Source: Arabidopsis thaliana (Eukaryota; Streptophyta; Magnoliopsida; Brassicales; Brassicaceae). From it: a stretch of DNA of 64,000 nt. The DNA lies in the NCBI RefSeq assembly GCF_000001735.4, contig NC_003070.9:1922001-1986000 (forward strand), given 5' to 3'. The translations under genes and the position numbers were made by a program. Positions within the stretch are counted from its first letter, which is position 1. Every line of letters begins with the position of its first letter. Positions 20,935 through 36,153 of this stretch are shown one piece after another. Under the pieces are notes generated by a model that was not told where the DNA came from, searched no databases, and saw only the letters and a list, made by a program, of their open reading frames with translations.

Positions 20935-22772
20935 CTTTTCAACTTGCCTCTTGGAAGGAATAGTGGATCATAAAACCTCTGAGTTTTGTTGCTTCCGATG
21001 CAAACAATAATATGTGACGCGGTCGTGCTGGCCAATTTCTAGCTAACTTTGATGCCAATCCTAAAAGGTCCATTAAGAATTGGTCTGACTCATCAAAATC
21101 TCCTAATGTCTTCGCTGTTTCAAAATAATAAGAAGAAGAATCCTTAAGAATCGCATAGAAGCAAAAACTGTGACTCAGGGGCGTGATCCATTTACCTTGG
21201 TGTGTAGTCGAGAAATCGCATTGGAATGTTACTATGGAGAGTGGAATAATAATAATAAGGAGTCGAATGGCTTGGCATGAGAGAGAGAATGCTCTTTACT
21301 CTCCCTTTGTATCCTTTTTTCCGATAAGTCTGTACATCGCATCCTTGGTTCGTGTCCATTGAGAAAACAAGAATTCCTTTTAGCACAATTAGAAAGAAAG
21401 AAAAAGAGAGTAACTCATAAACTAGAGTGTTTAGTTTTTTAACTTGATAGAATAAACTCATGTGTAGTGCCTCGGGATATTGGTAGCAGGCAAAATGAAG
21501 ACTGGAAGTCTTAGTTTAGGAGACCACTTGATGATATGGTTATTTCCAGGGACTTGCTTCTCTTTAATGATTGATGATAAATCAGATGCTTCCATTTGAG
21601 CAAATGTATACCCAGAGAATATCAAAGCTATGGGTAACACAGGCAGCACAAACCTGTCATTCATAATCAGAGTAAACGACATGGAAAACATAATTCACAA
21701 TGAAAAGATGTTCCCATGTGTAGTTTACATTTATTCAAGTACATCCATATTACCTGAATTACTTATGGCAGAGTATGCTGTATATATCTGCTAAGATCCA
21801 TTGGATAAGAGATAAAAGCTTTTGATTTGTAGACTTGATAATTCCCGCAATGAAAAAAAGTGTGAAAGTGAAAAGCATGACAGGAAATAGTACCAGTGCC
21901 ATGAGCGAGTTCCGTAATAGTCTCCACCGGATGAGAGGAAGCTTCAGAAAATTGAGAGGCACAATGACCCATGAGCAGCATATCATACGGTCCAACAGAC
22001 AGGTGAAACCGAGGACCAAAGACCTAACACAGCAGAAGCTAGTAAGCGCAATGAAATGTTCAATACAAAACATTAAAACTAACATTAAAGAATACAGCTG
22101 CAGAGTTAAAATGCAAAAACGAATAAAGAGGAAACAGAGGGATCTGGGATCTCTAACTCACTTCCGGTTACATCAACCTCTCAACATAGTAGGAACTAGG
22201 AACTATCAACATAGTGTAATGGTGAGCTGGCTTCACTTTGTTCGTCATTAACCTAGGCAAATCTTATTGGAATTGCAGTAACATCAGATTTTGGAGAAGC
22301 CTATATTCAAAATCAATATTAACAGGTTCTAATTTTATCTTCTTAGTAGACCAAAAAAGCTTTTACATCATCTGCAAAAGTAACAACACATTGTTAATAC
22401 CACAATTCAAGATTTCTTGTAAAATAATGAAGAAGTATACTGACCATTACGTAGGAAGTAGTATCAAGGCCCGTCACATGAAGAACTTTATACAATGGGA
22501 CGCAATGTCAAATGACCGCACGGCGCACCTATCCATTATGATCAACCTGAGAAACACTCAGCAGCATAGAATTGACACAGGTTCAATCACTCACCACAAA
22601 ATCAGAAAATTAAAGCGATTGCAATTTATCTTTATTTTGGAAACATTACCAGAATACGGTGCCAAGGGATTGAGATAATTGAATAAGAATATCTGCCTCG
22701 GAGATCGAATTCGCTCTGATTTAGAAGAGCGTCACTACACGAATCAGCGTTCTTCCGCTTCCTTGTTGCCAT
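20935..22772 (-). pseudogene. Degenerate duplicate of PIG-B/GPI10 GPI mannosyltransferase 3
   Basis: Decayed copy, minus strand, of the ER enzyme that adds the third mannose to GPI anchors (the functional Arabidopsis gene is, from memory, At5g14850). Recognisable pieces in order: an N-terminal exon 22772-22650 beginning MATRKRKNADS and ending SIPWHRIL at a GT donor; LYKVLHVTGLDTTSYVMV (about 22500-22440); LVLGFTCLLDR...SWVIVPLNFLK and GIIKSTNQKLLSLI (about 22030-21800); NDRFVLPVLPIALIFSGY (about 21660-21600); KGRVKSILSLMPSHSTPYY and IPMRFLDYTP (about 21320-21195); and LLFASEATKLRGFMIHYSF (about 21000-20945). The pieces lie in different frames, the DPDEHW-type catalytic region is not visible, and a stop follows the last piece. 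Splice-like borders remain, so it is a duplicated, not a processed, pseudogene. Confidence 0.82.
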
Positions 22773-23123
22773 TGAAGAAGACGCAGCCTACAATGAGTTG
22801 AAGAGGTACAGAGGAAAGCTCTTAATTAACCGGAAACGGGAAGCAGCGTCGATTTTCGCCGGCAGTCGGGGAAGCGCGAAGAGTTTCGCCGGCGGTCAGA
22901 GAAAACGATTGAGCAGATGACAATTTTACCCCCAGAAAAAAGGATAAAGTGGCGCATCATTAATAAAACGCATATAATTTTTGAGTTTTACAAAAAAAAA
23001 AATCGAATAAAATGTCGAAAGAAGAAAAAAAAAAGAAAAAAATCGTAAACCCTATAATTTTTGCTCAGAACCCTAATTCCGCAAACGTAACCTGTGTTCA
23101 TTGCGCCGTCTTCTCACCGGAGA
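22773..23123. other. Spacer upstream of the L1-like gene
   Basis: Holds the promoter and leader of the ribosomal L1-like gene and, on the other strand, the former promoter of the PIG-B relic. It includes a direct repeat with TTTCGCCGGC near 22853-22892 and A-rich tracts at 22991-23041. No gene seen. Confidence 0.5.
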
Positions 23124-23888
23124 ATGAGTACTACTACTACTACGGCTGCACTTCCGCAGCGACACCAGTCGAAGGTTGACCCGCAGAACGTTAACAGAGC
23201 CGTGAAGTCTCTGCTAAAATGGTGGGACTCCAAATCCAAGACCGAGAACTCTGAATCACTCGAGAACGACGGTTTCGTCTATCTAATCGTGACACTGAAG
23301 AGAATCCCTCAGTTGGATCGTACTAACCCCTTGATGATCCCTCTTCCTCATCCTCTCATCGATCTGGTCGCCGAAGATCCGCCGGAGCTCTGTTTGATCA
23401 TCGACGACAAACACAAGAACAAAATCACAAAGGAAGCGGCTTTGAAGAAGATCGAAGCAGAGAAGATTCCAATCACCACAGTTATTAAAGTCTCCAAATT
23501 GAAATCCGATTTACGCAAATTAGAGGAGGAGAAGCGATTCGAGTTGTATTTCGCGGAGAGGAGGCTAATGCCGATGTTGCCGAAGCTGTTGGGGAAAGAG
23601 TTTGTTAAGAAGAATAAGACTCCGATTGCGATTAACTTAAGGCATGGTAGTTGGAAAGAGCAGATCGAAAAAGCTTGTGAATCAGCTTTGTTCTTCGTTG
23701 GTACAGGTACTTGCAGTGTTGTTAAAGTAGCGAAGTTGTCAATGGGAAGGAACGAGATTGCAGAGAATGTTGTAGCGGCCATGAATGGGATTGGTGATTT
23801 AGTTCCTGGTAGATGGAAGAATGTTAAATTGTTTCATCTCAAGTTACTTGAGAGCTTGGCATTGCCTGTTTATCAATCAGTTGCTTGA
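23124..23888 (+). CDS. Ribosomal protein L1-family protein (nucleolar, RSL1D1/Cic1-like)
   Basis: Single-exon gene of 254 aa, matching At1g06380. After a Thr-rich start (MSTTTTTAALPQ), an L1 fold fills most of the protein: an N-terminal alpha/beta half with VYLIVTLKRIPQ and PELCLIIDD, a central lobe with the charged helix KVSKLKSDLRKLEEEKRFEL and LMPMLPKLLGKEF, and a C-terminal half with KTPIAINLRHGSWKEQIEKA and LFHLKLLESLALPVYQ. This arrangement is like nucleolar L1-domain proteins (RSL1D1, yeast Cic1/Utp30) that help assemble ribosomal subunits, rather than the cytosolic L10a ribosomal protein. The start is the first ATG; the frame extends upstream only through a GTG. The specific role is inferred from the family. 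Confidence 0.88.
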   Translation: MSTTTTTAALPQRHQSKVDPQNVNRAVKSLLKWWDSKSKTENSESLENDGFVYLIVTLKRIPQLDRTNPLMIPLPHPLIDLVAEDPPELCLIIDDKHKNKITKEAALKKIEAEKIPITTVIKVSKLKSDLRKLEEEKRFELYFAERRLMPMLPKLLGKEFVKKNKTPIAINLRHGSWKEQIEKACESALFFVGTGTCSVVKVAKLSMGRNEIAENVVAAMNGIGDLVPGRWKNVKLFHLKLLESLALPVYQSVA

Positions 23889-24859
23889 TGAATTTGTTTA
23901 AAGAAGCTGATGGATGATCTGGTTCCAGTGAGTCACAAGTTTTGGTTTGTTTTCTTAGTGGAATTTGTGATGCTGTAATGTTTAAGATAATGCCTAGACT
24001 GAACAAAACTGTCTAGATTGATTAGAGTGAAACAGATGGTTTTAATACAAATTTCCATGAGTGGGTCTTTTGATTGATTTTACTGGTATCTTCTTTTGTT
24101 ATGCAGATATATAGTCACATGAATTCTCTAAAAAAGATGGTTTTTGGTGATGTATTGGAAAGAATATTAGTTTTCCTACTCTATTGAATTACTCTCCACA
24201 AAGGTAGATTCCATTGATCTTTCTTTGTTTGACAATTGTTCTTGTTCGATATCACAGTAACGGTTATATATCTTTTCACTTTCCAATCCCTTTGACTCAG
24301 AGTCTTATTTTTGTATAGTTTACGTTCCCCACTACTGCTTGTTAATCTTACATTTTCGTAAACTAGTCTCATCGTCATTTTTTTTAGCCCTTTGCAACTT
24401 AAATTTTATCTTTGTATGAATGCTAACTGTAATTCTTTTGTTGGTTAGTGTAATGAAAAAGAATCTATCGTTAACTATTGTCTTACAAAGGCAACACTTC
24501 AGGCTAAAGGGACAAAGAAAAGTCTCTTTAAGTTAAGCTTAATATCTAAATTGGGAAATATGATTGGAGTATTCATTCATTTGATACCATTATTATTCAG
24601 TTAGAATATTTAATGGAGTTCTAACTCAACTTAGTAATTTAGTTATCATTAAATGCTAAGGAAGTGTTTATCAGAATTTTTCAGTGCTTTATCAATTAAA
24701 AAGTAGTTTTCTCATTGGACCGTTACATTCACGCGCTCTAGTCTTCCGTGGGTCCTCCATTGTCTTTGAACCATTTCTGAAATTTAGAAGCAAAGAGAGA
24801 GGAAAAATTAGACTTTACTCATTGTTCAGTGGTTGAGAGAGAAAAGAGTAAAAAAGCAC
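23889..24859. other. Spacer before GSK1
   Basis: The L1-like gene 3' UTR, then AT-rich DNA, then the GSK1 promoter and a GA-rich leader ending at 24859. No further gene; an open frame at 24181-24378 on the minus strand lacks any signature. Confidence 0.5.
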
Positions 24860-28417
<3,558 letters not shown>

Positions 28418-29088
28418 AAACTGTGCATGTCTGAAGAGAAAGAGGAGAAAAGCAGGTTTACTACTTTTATTTGATAGTTGACAGGTTCAACAGTATATTA
28501 ACCACGACTATTATCAGCTTCTATACCCGTAGTAAAGTCATATTCAGCTTTTTGAGAAATCAGATGCTGATAATTGCGTTTTTTTTTTTTTTATTCCGTA
28601 GCCTGGAGAGTGGAGAGAGACACTGTTCCTCGTGTATTTTTGTATATGTTTTTGTCTGTAAAACAATTCTGACAGATACGTAGAGACAAAAGAAAAACGA
28701 GGTGATAATATTAAACCATGTCATGTCCAAAAGATTAGCTACAGATGTTTTTTTGTTTTCTTCTCTCAACACAAAAGACTAGAGGGATAAATAATCATCC
28801 TCTTAAATTAAAAGTCGCTAGATCTATTTTCGAAATGTTACGTAGGTGATGATTTGCATTTCTTCAGTTTATTACAAGTTTACAAATTACAAGTGGTGGG
28901 AGTGTTGAAAACAAATTACCAATCATGTACTTAAATTTTAAAGGACCTTACAGGCCAAAGTTACCAAAGCATACACATGATCTTAAAAGTAATCGTTTCT
29001 TATTTCTTTTTTGATTGCAAGACCCAAAGAGATTATCATTTGTTGTCTCACCCTAACCAAATCAAGCCAAATCTACAATCCCCCCACT
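28418..29088. other. Convergent 3' region between GSK1 and ARA2
   Basis: The 3' UTRs of two genes facing each other. It contains a T-tract at 28580-28592 and otherwise nothing gene-like; the open frames on both strands near 28471-28772 are AT-rich and lack family signatures. Confidence 0.5.
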
Positions 29089-30686
29089 CTAGTTAGAGCA
29101 GCAACCCATTCTCTTAAGAACCGATCCGTCTTCTTTAACGTTTATCGTCTCTCCTTTTCCCGGTAAATCAGCCGACTCTCCTCCTCCATCAACACTTCTT
29201 TTGCTCACTATCTTGTGGATCTGAGTGAGCACTTCCGTGAATGCGTTTTCAACATTGGTTGCGTCTAGAGCTGAAGTCTCCATGAAATAGAGGGATTCTC
29301 TCTCAGCAAAGGCTTTAGCCTCTTCTGTTTTGACTGCCACCAAGTGACGCAGATCGCACTTGTTCCCTATAAGCATCACCACTATGTTTGGGTCTGTGTG
29401 TCCTCTTAGTTCCCTTAGCCATCTTGCTGCATTCTCAAATGTTGCGTGCCTTGTCACGTCGTAAATAAGCAAAGCACCAACAGCTCCTCTGTAATAAGCG
29501 CTTGTGATTGCTCGGTATCTATCATAGCATAAACAAAACCAGCATTTTCTCAGATGTTGTTAACAAAGATATAATAACAACTACAATAATAAGTTCAGTA
29601 ACATTACAGATTAAGTACACAAAGTTAGACTATTTTCGATAACCATATTACATGGTATCCATCTACCAAATGGTTACTTTGTAAAGTTACAATCGCAGAG
29701 TTAATGAAGAATTCTGCTGCAAAATTCAAAATGTTATCTATGTCTAGTGCAAGACAAGACAGAGGAGATGAAAGAAATGTTGTTTTCAACAAGTATATTG
29801 GGTTCAGAAGTTCATCACAGACGAGCTCAGACAAATATCAATGTGTGAAACGGATGGAACAGCACAATACTAGTATAGTAACCGAGGTTTAGATAACAGA
29901 TATCTACAAACAACATTTTAACAACGGGAATTGACCTAGACAGGAGAGGATTGAATAAGCTAATCAAGTAGACCCATATATGAGGGATACAGATCTATGA
30001 ACAAGAATCTTACAAACACAGAAGCTATGCCACAAAAGAAAACCATTAGTAGCCCAAATGTGAATAAAACCTAAAAGTATATTCCGAGTAAACTGCAGCC
30101 TGCGAGCGATATTCAGCACAATTGAGATTCTGAACCATATTGAAAGTTGCTCAAGTCTAAGAGATTTACAAATTCAGACACAACCAGTTTCGTTCCGAAA
30201 ACCAGAAAACTCTAGTTCTGCCACAAATAGTCGTAACTAGTAAACCAACAAGGAAAAATGAACAAGACACTTTGAACTTGTAATATCCAAATCAGGCTAC
30301 AGATTCAGATACATAAATCAAACACCATGAATTCATAAACAGCGAATCCAACAAGAACTCAACAACGAAATCGAGCCAAAAAGGATGGTTTTTTAAAACC
30401 TTATCCTAAGGATTTTCAATAAAGTAAGCAGGAAAAAAAAAGCAAGAGAGGAAACGTAATCTGACCTCTCTTGACCAGCAGTATCCCAAATCTGAGCTTT
30501 GACGACTTTGCCTTCGACTTTAGTGGTTTTGGTAGCGAACTCAACACCAATAGTAGACTTGGATTCGAGATTGAACTCGTTCTTGGTGAACCGAGAGAGC
30601 AGATTCGATTTGCCGACACCAGAGTCGCCGATCAACACGAGCTTGAAGAGGTAATCGTACTCTTCATCGGCTCTGTAACCAGCCAT
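29089..30686 (-). CDS. RABA1A: Rab11-type small GTPase ARA2 (RABA1a)
   Basis: Small GTPase of the RABA1 group, which directs traffic between trans-Golgi/recycling endosomes and the plasma membrane. Two exons read downward, 30686-30466 and 29518-29089, split by a 947-bp intron, give 216 aa, matching At1g06400. G motifs: G20-D-S-G-V-G-K-S27 (P-loop), the switch I threonine in [10 protein letters not shown]68-T-A-G-Q-E73, N-K-C-D and E-T-S-A-L. The effector region and the C-terminal C-C-S-N (213-216) are typical; the paired cysteines are expected to be geranylgeranylated. The gene is divergent from TPS7, with a shared 2.7-kb upstream region. Confidence 0.97.
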
Positions 30687-33412
30687 CAGATGAGAGATCG
30701 AATTTTGGGATTAGGGAATTGGGTTTTACTGTGTTGCTTGCTGCTGTATTATTTGATGATAATGAATTAATGATTCAGATGATGACGATGAAAGCTTTTG
30801 TCGGGTTGGCTCTAAATCACCCTTTTTTCTTCTTCTTTTTGTTTTTGAACAGAAAAAGTTTAAATTTTTAAAAAGATGATTCCGCTTAATTAGTTGCACA
30901 TTTTAGGAAATCTTCTCCATATATTGTTAACAACTTCCACTCACAACATAATCATTTTTAACTTAATACAGTTTTCTAATTACAATTTAACAAGATTAAC
31001 AATAAACAGTATACACCTACTTTTCTAAAATTTATCTTCAGGATGAAGATACTATTTACTTTCATTTTCTTAAGTTTGGGTTTCAATGAATGTAGCTACT
31101 ACTCCTTAGCTAGCAACCTGGAGAGTTTATAAAATTAGAGATATTTGTATTGATTTTTAAAAATATCAAGTTTACTTTTTTATTAGATTATAAATTTTTG
31201 AAATTATGTATTACTCAGAAACTTTCTACGGTTCACATAACACCTTACTATAATGTTGCTCCATCCGAACAATCGTGTTACTTATGCAACATACACAAAG
31301 AATAGCTAAAACATTTCTGGTCCATCTCTCTACTAAGGAAAATCTTGAAAGCCCAATAATTCAATAACATCATCCTAATTAGACTCATGTATATATATTT
31401 TGTTTTCTCAATATATTTATTCACATATAGGTACAATTTTAAAAATCACAACAACTACAATCTGACAACACAAAAATCTTATCGAGGTTGTAACTGCAAG
31501 CCTACAACTAATCAATCATTAAAGACAATATTAGACAATGTGCAACCAACAATTAATTTGACCAACTAGTTTCATACGGAGTAGTCTTTGTTTTTTTATA
31601 GACCAACATTAACCATAAATAAATCTATTCCCATATGCTTCCATTTTTAATTAATTCCTGTTCCACTAACGAATACCATCCAAAACAAAAACGTATGACA
31701 CTTGATCACTCTGGTTCACCACACGCTCAAAAGCGTCCCCTGTTTCGACACGTGTCAAACGGTCCAAAACGAGGTCCTAGACACGTTTGGTAAGTCACTT
31801 AGCTATTTTAGCCCCAAAAGTGGTCCACACATCGCATCGCACACGGCATCACGCGTCCTCACGTTCTTTCTCCATATCACGTGTCCGATCCTCCACGCGC
31901 TTCTCCTCGCGCGTAACGGACTCATTGGTGTACTCGTGCCAGCTGGCAATAGTGCGAGTCCGGCTGGCTAACTAGCCTTATCCAAATTTTCTAAACGGAA
32001 GGGAAGTGCTATTACCACTGAGGCTGTCACCTTCTTTCTACGTCACGGACAAATCCAATTGGTCCTCAAGTACGTTGTTTAATGACATGTACTTGTGGAC
32101 AGCGAAGCAAAGCAACGACTCGGTGACGGTCGTTCGATTCCTTTTAAATGTAACCAGAGGAGAGTCTTAAGCCCCTTCGATTTGACCAGTAAATAATCAT
32201 AGCTAAAACCAAACCTTTTATTATTAAAAATACACAAAAATATCAAAAACATAAAATAATATTTCATATCCAAGAGAGCTTCCATACACACACGATGTAC
32301 TACGACTCTTATACGTATAACTTTACGTTTATTTTCACTTTCCCTCCTTTATTTCATTAGTTTTTAATTTTTCCCCTATATTTTTATAATGTCACATGAA
32401 CACCCAATATATATACTTTTGAACTAACAATTTTAAATTCTTCATGGTTGTTTTTCCCTACTAATATACCAAATTATTTGTTATAAATTAAATATTAAAA
32501 TATTTTATAATAATGATGTATTAGACGACAAATATTATTCATAAAAAATATGTGAAAATTTCAAATGTGTTCTTACTACTATCATTTGTGAAAAAGTATG
32601 TAAAGGCCAACCTATAATTGTTTTAAAATAAAAAGGAAAAGGGTATTATCTCTTTATGGTAAGAAACTTTTGACTTTTGGAGTATAAATATATAGTGGTC
32701 ATAGTAGTTTCGTCTATAGAGTAGAGGGGCATATATGATATTATTCCAAAATACACATATGAGGCTGGAAACAGAGATTTTTTAATTTTTATTTTCCGAG
32801 TTTTTTCATATAAACCCTAGATTAAATTTCACGTTTCATTTTTTTTTTTGGGTTAGATAGAGAAGATCAGATTCTTCATTTGTCAAGGAACAAAAAGGTG
32901 AGTCTCGATTCGTCACTAATCCAATCAGATTTTTTCCGGCTCAAATTTCGTTTCTTTCGTTTTCGGGTTCCTGTGTTTTACTGAATTGAGGGATCGGGTC
33001 GCTCCGATTTAGATTTTCGTTTATCTGAAAGGTGAATCTTTCTTCCGTTTTTGATTAGCTTTTGGGTTGTAATTTCATGGATCTTGCTTGTAGAGGATAA
33101 GAATGTATCATTCATTCGATTTTGTCGTAAAGCTCAGTTTTTTATTTTTGTTCTTTACTCAGTGATAGAGGATGATTAGTAAATATCATTGATTTTTGGA
33201 TATCTGGGTATTGCTCAAGCTTTTGATTTGGTTTGATGGGTATTCAAATTAGTGGAAATACTGATTTTGTAAAATAATTTTTGGTATCGTAGATCTTGTT
33301 GAGTTTGTTCGTGGAGATTGACCTTACTGCATTTTTGTGGTTTCTTCTGATGCAGATTTATTGAAGCAGTGTTTGGTTTTGGATTCTTTTGGGGGATTGG
33401 AGACAAGCGAAG
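30687..33412. promoter_or_regulatory. Divergent upstream region of ARA2 and TPS7
   Basis: Shared 2.7-kb region. The ARA2 leader lies near 30690-30800. A GC-richer island at 31730-31980 carries two G-boxes: the palindrome GACACGTGTC at 31747-31756 and CACGTG at 31878-31883, plus an ACACGTTT half-match and a CGCG cluster. From 32000 to 32800 the DNA is AT-rich. The TPS7 leader begins near 32820 and contains an intron. Open frames inside the island (e.g. 31702-31971) look incidental. Confidence 0.5.
32898..33355 (+). other. Intron in the TPS7 5' UTR
   Basis: Donor AAAAAG|GTGAGT at 32898 and acceptor TGATGCAG|ATTTA ending at 33355 define a 458-bp leader intron with a T-rich body. It lies 57 bp before the TPS7 ATG. 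First introns of this kind often raise expression in plants; that effect is inferred here. Confidence 0.65.
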
Positions 33413-36153
33413 ATGATTTCTAGGTCGTACACGAATCTGTTAGACTTGGCATCAGGGAATTTCCCTGTCATGGGAAGAGAGCGTAGGCGGCTTCCTAGGG
33501 TAATGACTGTTCCTGGTAATGTCTCTGAGTTTGATGAAGATCAAGCGTATAGTGTGTCTTCCGATAATCCTTCTTCGGTTTCCTCTGATCGAATGATCAT
33601 TGTGGCTAACCGGCTCCCATTGAAGGCGGAGAAACGAAATGGAAGCTGGAGTTTTAGTTGGGATCAAGATTCTCTGTATTTGCAGCTCAAGGACGGGTTG
33701 CCTGAGGATATGGAGATTTTATATGTTGGATCTTTGAGCGTTGATGTTGATTCAAATGAACAAGACGATGTGGCGCAGATACTGTTGGACAAATTTAAAT
33801 GTGTTCCTACGTTTTTCCCACCTGATTTGCAATCAAAGTTTTACGACGGTTTTTGCAAGAGGCAGATATGGCCGCTTTTTCACTACATGCTTCCGTTTTC
33901 CGCTGATCATGGTGGAAGATTTGATAGGTCTCTTTGGGAGGCTTATGTAGCGACTAACAAGCTCTTCTTCCAGAAAGTAATTGAGGTTATTAACCCAGAT
34001 GATGATTTTGTCTGGATTCATGACTACCATTTGATGGTCTTACCAACTTTTCTGAGAAGGCGGTTTAACCGGATAAGGATGGGATTTTTCCTTCACAGTC
34101 CCTTCCCCTCATCTGAGATATACCGGTCTCTTCCTGTTCGGGAGGAGATACTTAAGGCGTTACTAAACAGCGACCTTATTGGCTTTCACACGTTCGATTA
34201 TGCTCGTCACTTCCTTACTTGCTGCAGTCGGATGTTGGGTCTAGAATATCAGTCTAAGAGAGGTTACATTGGGCTGGAGTATTACGGGAGGACTGTGGGA
34301 ATCAAGATCATGCCAGTGGGGATCAACATGGGTCGGATTCAATCGGTGATGAGATATTCAGAAGAGGAGGGTAAGGTGATGGAGCTCAGAAATCGTTTCG
34401 AAGGTAAGACAGTGTTGCTTGGTATCGATGACATGGATATTTTCAAGGGTATAAACCTGAAGCTTCTAGCAATGGAACAAATGCTGAGGCAGCACCCGAA
34501 TTGGAGGGGAAGGGCTGTTCTGGTTCAGATTGTAAATCCCGCTAGGGGTAAAGGTATTGATGTAGAGGAAATACGTGGTGAAATCGAAGAAAGCTGCAGG
34601 AGGATCAATGGAGAGTTTGGGAAACCTGGATATCAACCTATCATATATATTGATACTCCGGTTTCGATTAATGAAATAAATGCTTATTACCATATTGCTG
34701 AGTGCGTGGTCGTTACAGCTGTTAGAGATGGTATGAACCTTACTCCCTACGAATATATCGTTTGTAGACAAGGTTTACTTGGGTCTGAATCAGACTTTAG
34801 TGGCCCAAAGAAGAGCATGTTGGTTGCATCAGAGTTTATTGGATGTTCCCCTTCGCTTAGTGGGGCTATACGCGTAAACCCATGGAACGTTGAAGCTACT
34901 GGAGAAGCACTAAATGAGGCCCTCTCAATGAGTGATGCTGAGAAACAGCTACGGCATGAGAAACATTTCCGGTATGTTAGTACTCACGATGTAGCTTATT
35001 GGTCAAGAAGTTTCTTGCAAGACCTAGAGAGGATATGTGTGGACCATTTCAAGAAAAGGTGTTGGGGGATGGGGATTAGTTTTGGTTTCAGAGTTGTTGC
35101 ACTCGATCCTAATTTTAGAAAGCTTTCAATACCGTGCATTGTGTCAGACTACAAAAGGGCGAAAAGCAGAGCGATACTGTTGGATTATGATGGCACTCTG
35201 ATGCCTCAAAACTCCATCAATAAAGCTCCAAGCCAGGAAGTTCTTAACTTTTTGGATGCACTTTGCGAGGACAAGAAGAATTCAATTTTCATTGTCAGTG
35301 GAAGAGGGAGGGAAAGTTTAAGCAAGTGGTTCACTCCGTGCAAAAAAATTGGAATTGCGGCAGAGCATGGATACTTCTTAAAGTACTTTTCTTCTCTACT
35401 TTTTATGACCACTTGTTTAAAAATATAAAATTCTCCTACTTAAGGGTTAGTAACATGCCTTGTGTCTTTTTCTTAGGTGGTCAGGCAGTGAAGAATGGGA
35501 GACATGTGGGCAGAGCTCTGATTTTGGGTGGATGCAGATCGTGGAACCTGTAATGAAGCAGTACACTGAATCGACTGATGGCTCTTCCATTGAAATCAAA
35601 GAGAGCGCTTTGGTTTGGCAATATCGGGATGCAGATCCAGGCTTTGGTTCTTTACAAGCGAAGGAAATGCTAGAGCATTTAGAGAGTGTTCTAGCTAATG
35701 AGCCAGTGGCAGTCAAAAGCGGTCACTACATAGTAGAAGTCAAGCCTCAGGTAAGTTACCTCTCTTCTGCTCAATTTGAGCATTAAGGTTGTCGAAGATA
35801 TCTAATTATAGACGTTTGTGCTTGTTCTTGTGTGAGAATAGGGAGTGAGCAAAGGATCCGTGTCAGAAAAGATATTTTCATCAATGGCCGGAAAGGGAAA
35901 ACCGGTTGATTTCGTGTTATGTATTGGAGATGACAGATCTGATGAAGACATGTTTGAAGCGATTGGTAATGCGATGTCGAAAAGGTTACTCTGTGATAAT
36001 GCTCTAGTCTTTGCATGCACAGTTGGGCAAAAGCCAAGCAAGGCTAAATACTACTTGGACGATACTACTGAAGTGACATGCATGCTTGAATCTCTAGCTG
36101 AAGCATCAGAGGCTTCAAACTTTTCTATGCGTGAACTTGATGAAGCCCTTTGA
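33413..36153 (+). CDS. TPS7: Class II trehalose-6-phosphate synthase/phosphatase-like protein
   Basis: 851-aa class II TPS (At1g06410) in three exons: 33413-35382, 35477-35750, 35842-36153. The N-terminal part (about residues 60-545) is a GT20 synthase-like domain starting at MIIVANRLPL and including FVWIHDYHLMVLP and RDGMNLTPYEYI. The C-terminal part is an HAD phosphatase-like domain with L-L-D591-Y-D-G-T and G777-D-D-R-S-D782-E-D. Class II plant TPS proteins generally lack measurable synthase activity and are thought to act in sugar/SnRK1 signalling; 14-3-3 binding is known for relatives. The start is the ATG of MISRSYTNLLDL, the conserved class II N-terminus; the frame is open a little upstream only through a TTG codon. 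The exon 1 donor AA|GTACTT is weak, so read-through would truncate the phosphatase domain. Confidence 0.96.

Noticed and set aside
21835-22678. Plus-strand frames of 138 and 146 aa
   Set aside because: They overlay the minus-strand PIG-B relic, whose ordered family blocks explain the coding-like composition.
23094-23123. GTG-initiated extension of the L1-like protein
   Set aside because: Plant nuclear genes start at ATG; the first ATG at 23124 gives a complete protein.
31702-31975. Two overlapping plus-strand frames upstream of TPS7
   Set aside because: They arise from the GC-richer G-box island; no domain, no splice partner, and stop-free frames are expected there.
33389-33412. TTG-initiated extension of TPS7
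   Set aside because: The conserved class II N-terminus MISRSYTNLLDL starts at the ATG at 33413.
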